Positions 17,956 through 27,419 of a DNA stretch of 64,000 nucleotides are shown piece by piece. The position numbers and the translations under genes are program-made. The notes under the pieces were generated by a model that worked only from the letters and a program-made list of their open reading frames with translations, had not been told where the DNA came from and searched no databases. This stretch comes from Zygotorulaspora mrakii (lineage: Eukaryota; Ascomycota; Saccharomycetes; Saccharomycetales; Saccharomycetaceae), in contig NC_050722.1 in NCBI RefSeq assembly GCF_013402915.1, positions 1,054,001 through 1,118,000 on the forward strand, written 5' to 3'. Numbering within the stretch: position 1 is the stretch's first letter; each line of letters opens with the position of its first letter.

Positions 17956-20900
17956 ATGTCTCAGGATGAAGGGGATGATATAAATTTCAATGAGCTCGTG
18001 GGAAACTTATTGAGCACCCATAACGCAAGCAACCGAAATGAAGAAAATGATGACAATAGTTCAAATGTGCCAGAAAATAGTTTCTTAAAACAAAACTTAC
18101 CGCAAGATGAAGATACAAACCATGTGGACCTCCCCGATTTCAATGTGGAGGGAGACGACGATGCTTTAGCGGCAGTTGTAGCTAACGCCATCGAAAATAT
18201 GGATCAAGAAGGGGCACCCTCTGAGGATTTCTTTGAACAGGAGCATGCTGGAAATGTCTCAAAAGAACAAATAGAAGAGCATCAACAAGAAGACTGGGCT
18301 CGCATCTTGGAACAGGGCCTTTTACAGGGTACAGATACAGATGCAATCCCAGATGGACAAATCGATGTTCCGCAGGAGCAGCTAGACCAAGACGATGAGA
18401 ATCTGAGAAGGGCAATTTTGGAATCGCTACAAGAATTAAATGTCGATAGTAATGATAAGGGAACATCAGCAAAGAAATCTTCAAAGAAATCATCAAAAAA
18501 GAAGAAGAAGGATAAAACAAAGGAAAAGGATCCGGAAAAGCAGAAATCTGCAACTTCCAAGAAAAAGAAGCGCTCAAAAGACCACAAGAAGAGCAAACAT
18601 GCAAAAAGTGCAGAGAGCACGTCGATTTCCGAAGATGTTATCAGAGGATTTATGCAGCGTGGAGCTGGCTCTTCGGAGGCAGAAATTGATCAACCAGCCG
18701 ATACTGAAGACGCTGAAACGCATGCTTTAGTGGAGGCCACATTGAAGGCATTCGAACGTGAGCTTTTGGGAACGCCTACGATCACCCCTGTAACCCAGCA
18801 ACGAAAAACCGCTTCTAAAAAGAAATCAGCGACAAATGCCCCATCTTCTACTAAAAAGAAAACTTCAAGTAAGAAAAAGCCCGAAAAAGCAGAAACTGTA
18901 CGGATAGACCCTACTTCTAGTACAACATTAATACATCCGACTATTAATCAGCTCAGTGGACCTACCGAAGAGGATAAAAAGAAGGACAACAAAAAGAAGA
19001 AGAAAAAGGCTGCGAAGGATATTTCAGAATCCAACGAGGTTTATGAGGATGATGAATTTTCAAAGGCATTAGCTGAAATGGTCAATCAAGTTGTTAATAC
19101 TTCCTTAACAGAGACAACCAATCAACCATCTGAAGCAGTTACAAAACAACAGAAGGAGTTTGTGGAACCACTCACGGTACCGGAGGAAAACAAAAAGATC
19201 GAGAGGCGGAAAAGCAATGAGGATTCATTCGATTTGAATCAAATCATGCAGAAGGCTATGACGCTTGCTTTCCAGGAACAGCATCAAGAAGGACTCGACA
19301 ACTCAGTCATGGAAGATTTCAATCGTGGCTTAGGTGATTTTGGAGTGACTAATGTGCTTGATCCTACTTCCGTTGAAATAAAAAAGAAGAAGTCAAGTAA
19401 AGCATCAGCTAAAAAAACCCCTCCTAAAAAAAAGAAGATCGGCAAATCATCTACGAGTATTGAAGCTTCTGGCTTGCGAGAAGAACCCTTCAGGAAAGTG
19501 AAACCGGCAAAGCCCAAACGAGAAAAAATTCTGCCTTCACGAGATGAGCTCTTTAAAAAGAAGTATCATCAAGCTGCCAGGGCAGCTGCTTCCGCAGCCA
19601 GAAAGCTCATAACGGAAAGAAACAAAGCCAGTAAAGCATCACTTCGGATGGAGCGCAAAGTGGCCCGTGAAGAAAAGAGACGAAAGAAGAAGCAGGAGGA
19701 AGAAGAACTTGCAAGAGAAAGAAAAGAACTGAAGGATATAGTAGCTAAAGGGCCACCATATCCTCCAGACTTGAGACTTACAAAAAGTGGAAAACCGAAG
19801 AAGCCGTACAGAAGATGGACTAAAGAAGAGATGGACAAAAGGGCAGCTGTACCAGCTGATAATCTTAATCGAATAAAAAAAGAGAAAAAGGTCAAAAAGA
19901 AAAAATCTAAAAAGTTAAAAAGAGTTCCTTTATCTACATTGAAGAAAATACCTCTTTTCAATTTCGTTAAAGGCAATGTTCCATCAGATATACGACAAAA
20001 GTTGAATGGAATCGATGAAAGCTTAAAAAAGATTCCTCTACAAAATTACAAGCTGGATATAAACAGGTTAGCGCCACCTGAGAAAGTTAGTAAAGAAGAA
20101 ATGGAACGTTTTGATGCAATCAAGGAGGATTTTGACGCAGCTATAAAGTTAAAAAAGTCCTTTGCATTGGCTTCTTTCGATATAACACGTAAGACAGTTA
20201 TTCGAAGGGAAAAAATTGCCCTCCATCCACCTTGGGCAATTCCAAGTCAACCACCCTTCGCACTTCCAGTTGCCAGGAGAAGAAGGAAGGAGAGAACCAA
20301 GAAATTGAAAGATTTCAAAAGTGATAGAAACAGCAGAAAAAGGCAAAGAGATTACTCAATCGCCTTTAATGCACGCAACAGGATTATACCTGCTGTGCTA
20401 TTTCCCATTATCAATACTCTTAAAGCAGCTGCCAAAGCAAAGGCTGCATCAGGTGCTAGCTCTGAAGAAGCAAGCAATCATTTATTGACAATTATCAAAC
20501 ATACAAAGAAATCTATAGCCCAGACACTACAAATGTCACGGAGAAATTATAAACAGGATTATTCTACGATGAAAACGGAATCTGATATAAATAGGTCGCA
20601 GGAAAGGATGAAAAGGGTGAGAAGAATGCCTATTTTCAGTCTTGCAAACATTAGACAAGTCGAGGCGAAGGAAAGGGCGTCCTCACAGAGTTTGCAGGAG
20701 AAAAGCACTCCTCCCTCTGTTATAAAAATTGAGGAAGGTACCGTGCCTCAAGATTCTCTGAAAGACATTCCTGGAGATGACCACAAGGTGACATTTGAGA
20801 TTAATCCCAATTTTTCTTCCAAAGAGACTGCAATTGAGCCAATAGCCATTGTCGGCACTAATGAAGCTCGAGAATTTAAAGTTAGGAACAGTAGTGATGT

Positions 20901-22257
20901 TTCTGTCTCAAAGGGTCCGCAAGAGTGCGTGGATCACACTGAGACAGGCTCTTCTATTTCTCAAAGAACAAACAAAGATAAGCAAGATTTGACTATTGTT
21001 TCGGAAAATCTCAGTCCTCAAGTCATTTCTGCAGAGAAGGGTAATACGGTACTGCAGTCAATGGCGACGAATATATTGACAACATCATGCGAAAAAGAGA
21101 CCACTAATTCGCAAAATGTTCAAAAATCGGAAACTGTTGAACATAAATTTTCTTCAGCTTTGATACCTTCACCAGTAAAAAACGAATTGGACAATGAAGT
21201 CCAATCCTTGACAAAACAATCGTATAGCGGAGAGCAAGAGGTTCGCAACGTAGTCGAAGTTCTCATGAAGCGACAGTTTTCTAGGAGTGATGGAAGTGTT
21301 GTAGATCTTCCACCGAATTTGCAAAACATTATATCGGCTTCTATCGGAGAATTAATACCTGCTTTTGAAGACGAAAATCGTTTGGAGGCAACTATTGAAA
21401 GAGAGAATAAGCGCCCTAGGCGGGGGCCTTCTCAAGTGTTGAACCTCGACGGGCTTGTGCCACCTTCAGCGCAAAATTTCGTGCCAAAGGTAGAAAGAAA
21501 GGAAACATTCTCTCCAGCTGTGACCAGATCTAAACCTCTCAAGAAAAAAGGAGAACAGCCAACGTTAATGTACACATTCAACATACCAGATTATAGAGGA
21601 ACGCAAGGAAAACGTTTAATGCTATTGAAAAGAGCAAAAAAGCATCTTACAAATGATGAAATGAATGCGTTGAAAAAGGAAATGAACAAAGAGCGTAAAA
21701 GGAAGTGGCGAGAAGCCAATGTGGAGAAAAACTGGGAAAATGATCTTCGCTCAAGGCTTAGGAGACGAGCTAACCTTAAGTTCGGGGACAGGGACTCTGA
21801 AGACAAGGAAAAATGGTTTGAAGTTGAACTAGCAAAGAATCTGGCTGATAGAGGCATAAAGAGGTCAAATGAAACGGATATGAAGAAGAACAGTTGCTCG
21901 ACCAATTTAAGTGACAATGAAGTTCTAAACATGATTGCTGCAACACTGAATAAACTAGAGGTGGCTCGTCTGTTGGAACGAGAACTTAACGATGAAGTCA
22001 ACAAAAAGACTGAGGGTGAGAGAAAAGACGAAAACAGCGGAGAAGGAAAACATGCAGCTTTTGAAGCGAAAAAATCTTTGACTGAAAAAACTACTGATGA
22101 AGATCTGTCTGTAGCTGATGAGAAAGATACTAATCAAGAAAGAACAGATGAGTTATTCGAAGACGGCACACTCAAGAGACCGTATCCCGATGATATTCCT
22201 GTGATAATTCCGCTATCAAAGAGACCAGCATCTTCTAGCAGTAGTACTGTTTCGTAA
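17956..22257 (+). CDS. SPP41: Spp41-like nuclear protein
   Basis: This 1433-residue protein is almost identical in length to S. cerevisiae Spp41 (1435) and in the same place after STP1. The N-terminus MSQDEGDDINFNELVGNLLSTHN is followed by an acidic region. Several lysine-rich tracts (KKSSKKSSKKKKKDK, KKDNKKKKKKAAKD, KKKKSSKASAKK) and long charged helices with KREKILPSRDELFKKKYHQAARAA come next. A basic C-terminal block (KKEMNKERKRKWREANVEKNW) precedes a serine tail. No catalytic domain is visible. In S. cerevisiae Spp41 was linked genetically to expression of splicing factors PRP3 and PRP4; its biochemical role is unsettled. Confidence 0.9.
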   Translation: MSQDEGDDINFNELVGNLLSTHNASNRNEENDDNSSNVPENSFLKQNLPQDEDTNHVDLPDFNVEGDDDALAAVVANAIENMDQEGAPSEDFFEQEHAGNVSKEQIEEHQQEDWARILEQGLLQGTDTDAIPDGQIDVPQEQLDQDDENLRRAILESLQELNVDSNDKGTSAKKSSKKSSKKKKKDKTKEKDPEKQKSATSKKKKRSKDHKKSKHAKSAESTSISEDVIRGFMQRGAGSSEAEIDQPADTEDAETHALVEATLKAFERELLGTPTITPVTQQRKTASKKKSATNAPSSTKKKTSSKKKPEKAETVRIDPTSSTTLIHPTINQLSGPTEEDKKKDNKKKKKKAAKDISESNEVYEDDEFSKALAEMVNQVVNTSLTETTNQPSEAVTKQQKEFVEPLTVPEENKKIERRKSNEDSFDLNQIMQKAMTLAFQEQHQEGLDNSVMEDFNRGLGDFGVTNVLDPTSVEIKKKKSSKASAKKTPPKKKKIGKSSTSIEASGLREEPFRKVKPAKPKREKILPSRDELFKKKYHQAARAAASAARKLITERNKASKASLRMERKVAREEKRRKKKQEEEELARERKELKDIVAKGPPYPPDLRLTKSGKPKKPYRRWTKEEMDKRAAVPADNLNRIKKEKKVKKKKSKKLKRVPLSTLKKIPLFNFVKGNVPSDIRQKLNGIDESLKKIPLQNYKLDINRLAPPEKVSKEEMERFDAIKEDFDAAIKLKKSFALASFDITRKTVIRREKIALHPPWAIPSQPPFALPVARRRRKERTKKLKDFKSDRNSRKRQRDYSIAFNARNRIIPAVLFPIINTLKAAAKAKAASGASSEEASNHLLTIIKHTKKSIAQTLQMSRRNYKQDYSTMKTESDINRSQERMKRVRRMPIFSLANIRQVEAKERASSQSLQEKSTPPSVIKIEEGTVPQDSLKDIPGDDHKVTFEINPNFSSKETAIEPIAIVGTNEAREFKVRNSSDVSVSKGPQECVDHTETGSSISQRTNKDKQDLTIVSENLSPQVISAEKGNTVLQSMATNILTTSCEKETTNSQNVQKSETVEHKFSSALIPSPVKNELDNEVQSLTKQSYSGEQEVRNVVEVLMKRQFSRSDGSVVDLPPNLQNIISASIGELIPAFEDENRLEATIERENKRPRRGPSQVLNLDGLVPPSAQNFVPKVERKETFSPAVTRSKPLKKKGEQPTLMYTFNIPDYRGTQGKRLMLLKRAKKHLTNDEMNALKKEMNKERKRKWREANVEKNWENDLRSRLRRRANLKFGDRDSEDKEKWFEVELAKNLADRGIKRSNETDMKKNSCSTNLSDNEVLNMIAATLNKLEVARLLERELNDEVNKKTEGERKDENSGEGKHAAFEAKKSLTEKTTDEDLSVADEKDTNQERTDELFEDGTLKRPYPDDIPVIIPLSKRPASSSSSTVS

Positions 22258-22548
22258 TCACGTTTTCACATATGTAAAACCTTAGGAAGGCTTTGTATTC
22301 GTCTTGCAGTATTGTTTCATCGTTTGCAAGATTATCAAATAAACAGAAAATCAATGTGAATTTCATGATTTAATATTCGTTTATCCACAACTAAGAAATG
22401 AAATATCATTAGCTATACGGATTCATTCGTTTATAATGGTATATATAATTTATCCTGGCTATAAATGACACAAACAATAAATATGGAAAAAGCTTCACGA
22501 CGATAAGAATAAAAAATGGATTGAATTGAATCACTTCTTCAGGAGTAT

Positions 22549-24237
<1,689 letters not shown>

Positions 24238-24240
24238 TTA

Positions 24241-24262
24241 TTATATATATATATATATATAT
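24241..24262. repeat. TA dinucleotide tract in ERG11 promoter
   Basis: A run of alternating TA about 100 bp upstream of the ERG11 start; it may serve as a TATA region. Confidence 0.6.
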
Positions 24263-24368
24263 AAATAATATAAGATAACGAGCTGCTACATTGTTACGAA
24301 GAAAAAGTTCAGCATTAGTGATTTTTCACTTTATCGCGTGTTGCAGTACGAAAGGTAAAATTTTGAAT

Positions 24369-24398
24369 TTAAACGACTCTTAAACGAAGCCTAAACGA
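24369..24398 (-). promoter_or_regulatory. ERG11: Triple sterol/anaerobic response elements of ERG11
   Basis: TTAAACGA (24369-24376), TTAAACGA (24380-24387) and CTAAACGA (24391-24398) read TCGTTTAA, TCGTTTAA and TCGTTTAG in ERG11 orientation. They start every 11 bp, about one helical turn. TCGTTYAG is the AR1 element bound by the sterol regulators Upc2/Ecm22 in S. cerevisiae. The same 8-mer occurs twice in the ERG3 promoter of this window. Confidence 0.7.
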
Positions 24399-24559
24399 AT
24401 AGTACTCGCAGATCACAGAATTAAAAAATGGTGGAGGCGTTTGTGATGCCCTAGCGATGCATTGTTCAGCTGCAAAGTCGTATGATCACAATTGGGAACT
24501 TCTGAGAAGTTATCGGTATTAAGGCACTTAATAACATGCGCGTATGCGAAAGAGACCAC

Positions 24560-25747
24560 TTAGGTGAATGTGATACGAGGATGGTAATAGTAGTTGCAAT
24601 TGAAATACGAACGTTTCACATTTTGCCAGTCTTGATTCAAATTGACCGATACATTGGCATACTGACAGTTCATGCCGTAGTTATTGACGTCTATCGTAAC
24701 AATCTCGCGGTAAACGTCGTAGCACAATGGTCTGTCAGCACCTAGACCGTTGAAAAAGGAAAAGACACCTTCTGGTTTCAAGAGACCGACCACCACATCG
24801 TACAGATCGAGCATGTCCTGGTAATGCTCGCTGAAAGTGTCATAATATATTCCGTCAAAAAAAGTATCACCTTCGTCCAAAAGCTTATTCAAAGAGTCTT
24901 GCCATTTGCCTTCCAGAATTATAACATTGGGGCGATCGTACCACCCGTCAGTTTTCATTCTTGCAAGTACATCAGGATGTGCTTCGCATATGTAATGCTG
25001 TGTGGGCTTTTCTTTTTGAATAAAAGTGTCAATGATGCCCATACCGAATCCGACGTTGAGTATGATTTTCTCTTTAGCAGAGCCTGTTGAGCATATAGTC
25101 TTCGCAGCTACCGCCATTATTTCAGTTTCCCAATCCATCATCACACCGTCTTTGTTGTCCTTGGTAATGAGAGAATCGTCAGTGTATTCCAAAGGCGTTG
25201 CAAGGTATGTCTTTGAATCATCTGCTGTGCGGTCGGTATCTGGCTGAACCACTGCGGCAGTTGTGCTGACAGTTTCTTCTTGTGCTTGGTCATCACGATC
25301 AACTTCCAAAAATTCGATCTCCCCTCCATTTATCTTCCTCAACAGTAGCTCCGCACTCACACCAGCTGCAACCACTCTTTTGTACAGTTTACCATTTCGA
25401 TCCTGGCCTTTCTCTAGTAATAAGTCTCCAATTGTTTTGTTTTCGTAATCGATAAAGTTCCAACCAGCTCCATATTCAAAGAGAATATCCATCATCTTCA
25501 GCACAACGTCAGTTTCTTCTTCAGTTAAACTGAGAGGTAAAGATCTAGTCAAAATGTGCAATGGAGTAGTGTTGGATCCATCAATATCGTCTTGCTCCGC
25601 TCCCCTTCCTTGTTCGAATGCCGCAACTTGCTCTAAAGTGTATGTTGCTGGTATGCCACTGGCCAAGAATCTATGGAGCTCGGTGGCATACGCAGCATCC
25701 GTGATTGGTCGTGAAGGGAACGTAAGCAGTCTATGCAGTTCAGACAT
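24560..25747 (-). CDS. RMT2: Protein arginine N5-methyltransferase Rmt2
   Basis: The 395-residue protein (412 in S. cerevisiae) has an N-terminal ankyrin-like part (TTPLHILTRSL...EYGAGWNFIDYENKTIGDLLLEKG, about 60-115). The SAM-dependent methyltransferase domain carries the glycine-rich motif NVGFGMGIID at 231-240 and the acidic YICEAHPDVL motif. Rmt2 methylates the delta nitrogen of an arginine of ribosomal protein uL11 (Rpl12). The neighbouring order SPP41-(ERG11)-RMT2-(SOD2)-PKH3 is the interleaving of YDR464-466 with YHR007-008. Confidence 0.94.
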   Translation of the reverse strand: MSELHRLLTFPSRPITDAAYATELHRFLASGIPATYTLEQVAAFEQGRGAEQDDIDGSNTTPLHILTRSLPLSLTEEETDVVLKMMDILFEYGAGWNFIDYENKTIGDLLLEKGQDRNGKLYKRVVAAGVSAELLLRKINGGEIEFLEVDRDDQAQEETVSTTAAVVQPDTDRTADDSKTYLATPLEYTDDSLITKDNKDGVMMDWETEIMAVAAKTICSTGSAKEKIILNVGFGMGIIDTFIQKEKPTQHYICEAHPDVLARMKTDGWYDRPNVIILEGKWQDSLNKLLDEGDTFFDGIYYDTFSEHYQDMLDLYDVVVGLLKPEGVFSFFNGLGADRPLCYDVYREIVTIDVNNYGMNCQYANVSVNLNQDWQNVKRSYFNCNYYYHPRITFT

Positions 25748-25910
25748 GTTCTCACTTGTGCTAGCTTTGGTTTATTTTATGTAGTTCTGTCGATGACTTG
25801 ACTTTTTTCATTTTTCAATGGTATGTACGTTTTTTTTCATCTCATAAGACATATAAAAATGAATCGTTAATAAAAGAATGTATACAAGAGAGAACCTATA
25901 GACGCCGCAT

Positions 25911-26597
25911 CTATTTGGCTTCGTCGAATCTCTTTGAAGCTTCAGCCCAGTTGATGACGTTCCAGATAGCCTTGAAGTATTCAACTTTCCGATTTTGATA
26001 TTGTAGGTAGTAGGCGTGTTCCCAGGCGTCAATAGCGACCAACGGAACCAATGGGCCCGTTAGAGTATCCTGGTTGTAAGTCTGAACCACATCCAATTTA
26101 CCGCCATTTTCCAAGTTCTTGACAATGAAGGCCCAGCCGGAACCTTGCACGCCGGCCAATTTGGAGTTGGTCAAAGAAACCAGGTTGTCCAAGGAGCCAA
26201 ATTGGCTCTTGATGGACTCTCCCAAGGCGCCGCCTGGTGGTTTCCCTCCCCCTTGCGACTCGGGGGCCAAGTTTTTCCAGAACAGACAATGGTTGGTGTA
26301 CCCACCACCGTGGAACTTCAAGTTTTGCTGCACACCAACGATTTTTTTCGCAATCGTCGGCGAGGGATCGGACTTCAACTGGCAGTTCAGGTCTTCCAGT
26401 TGCTCAACTGCGGTGTTGAACCCGTTCACATACGTTTGGTGGTGCTTGGTATAATGCAACTCGTTGATCTGACCGGAGATATTTGGCTCCAACGCATCGA
26501 AATCCCAGTCCAGCTTTGGCAAGCTCACCTTGGTTCTCTTGGCGACAAACACCGAGCTGGTTTTGCCAACATTCTTAATTGCACTTCTAGCCAACAT
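25911..26597 (-). CDS. SOD2: Mitochondrial manganese superoxide dismutase
   Basis: The start is placed at Met 26597 (MLARSAIKNV), giving 228 residues with a basic mitochondrial presequence before TKVSLPKLDWDFDALEP. The frame stays open 31 codons upstream (to 26690), but that part has no family resemblance. Metal ligands are in NELHYTKHHQ (His48), GGGYTNHCLFW, and DAWEHAYYLQY (Asp and His). The GGGYTNH..LAPESQGGG stretch marks the Mn/Fe family. The enzyme dismutates superoxide in the matrix. Two STRE-type CCCCT/AGGGG elements upstream fit stress induction by Msn2/4. Confidence 0.96.
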   Translation of the reverse strand: MLARSAIKNVGKTSSVFVAKRTKVSLPKLDWDFDALEPNISGQINELHYTKHHQTYVNGFNTAVEQLEDLNCQLKSDPSPTIAKKIVGVQQNLKFHGGGYTNHCLFWKNLAPESQGGGKPPGGALGESIKSQFGSLDNLVSLTNSKLAGVQGSGWAFIVKNLENGGKLDVVQTYNQDTLTGPLVPLVAIDAWEHAYYLQYQNRKVEYFKAIWNVINWAEASKRFDEAK

Positions 26598-26735
26598 CCC
26601 TGATTTTTGACTCTTGGCTCTTGTCTTCTTGCTATTTCGCTCGCCACTCCTTGAACCAAGCACAGCAACTACGTCTGAGTAATTTTTCACCTCAACGATC
26701 CCTTTTATATATGTATTCTTCTTTATACTATCTAT

Positions 26736-26814
26736 CCCCTAGCGAAAAACGCAAATTTTTTCGGAAATCAGGTCGGCCATTAAAGTACAAGAGACAAACT
26801 GGAGCTCCAAGGGG
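26736..26814 (-). promoter_or_regulatory. SOD2: Two STRE elements upstream of SOD2
   Basis: CCCCT at 26736-26740 and AAGGGG at 26809-26814 lie about 140 and 215 bp before the SOD2 ATG. The stress response element is CCCCT in either orientation. The 5-bp matches are short and can be fortuitous. Confidence 0.4.
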
Positions 26815-26992
26815 ACACGCAACTCAAGCAATGCACAACGAACGTTTGGTCTGCTAACTACCGCAGACACTTGCAAACGACAACCGCATCCACCGGTAAA
26901 GAGACCACAGTTTATTTGATTCTTATCTTCTTAGTTCATGATAGACAAATTATCGATCTGCCTGTGCTGCCAAAAGACTCTTCCCTTTCTTT

Positions 26993-27111
26993 TGTCCGGA
27001 AACTCTTTTATCCGGACACTTGTGCGTTTTGTCCGGACCTTTTTATTCTGTCCGGCATTGTGTCCGGCTACCGGGGAGTGTCCGGTATTGAGCGACCCCG
27101 GTAGCCGGACA
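26993..27111. promoter_or_regulatory. Cluster of seven TGTCCGG/CCGGACA elements, SOD2/PKH3 promoter
   Basis: TGTCCGG begins at 26993, 27030, 27049, 27061 and 27079, and CCGGACA at 27012 and 27105: seven copies in 119 bp. The last part is a 16-bp perfect inverted repeat, TGTCCGGCTACCGGGG at 27061-27076 and its complement at 27096-27111, with a 19-bp spacer. The CCGG core resembles zinc-cluster activator half-sites, but I cannot name the binding factor. Confidence 0.6.
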
Positions 27112-27133
27112 ATGATTTTGGCACCTGAAGCTT

Positions 27134-27148
27134 GTTACCCGGGGTAAC
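27134..27148. promoter_or_regulatory. Reb1-type site, near-palindromic
   Basis: GTTACCCGGGGTAAC contains the exact Reb1 core TTACCCG and its mirror with one extra G. It is placed 286-272 bp before PKH3, where a general regulatory factor would clear nucleosomes in this divergent promoter. Confidence 0.6.
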
Positions 27149-27419
27149 GAAATAATGCCGAAATTTCTCGGAGGCATTACTATGGCCCTGCCGCGTACCA
27201 GCAGGAGGGATCAATTGATCAATCAATGATTCAATGCTTGGTGGGGGTCGTAGCAAGGCTACAAGGAGGAGAGTAGGCACGTTATTTGCACGGGAAGTAT
27301 AGTGTAGCCACCAGCAGCTCGTTCGGCTCACGCACTGTAAGTTTGAATAGTGTTAAGTGACCTTTCATAGTGGAAGCTGTGAGTTGCATAGGTGGGCGTG
27401 TTGCAGTTTGTAATGGCAT

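Noticed and set aside
26598..26690. 31-codon N-terminal extension of SOD2
   Set aside because: MLARSAIKNV at 26597 already gives a normal presequence and family length; the extension has no counterpart.
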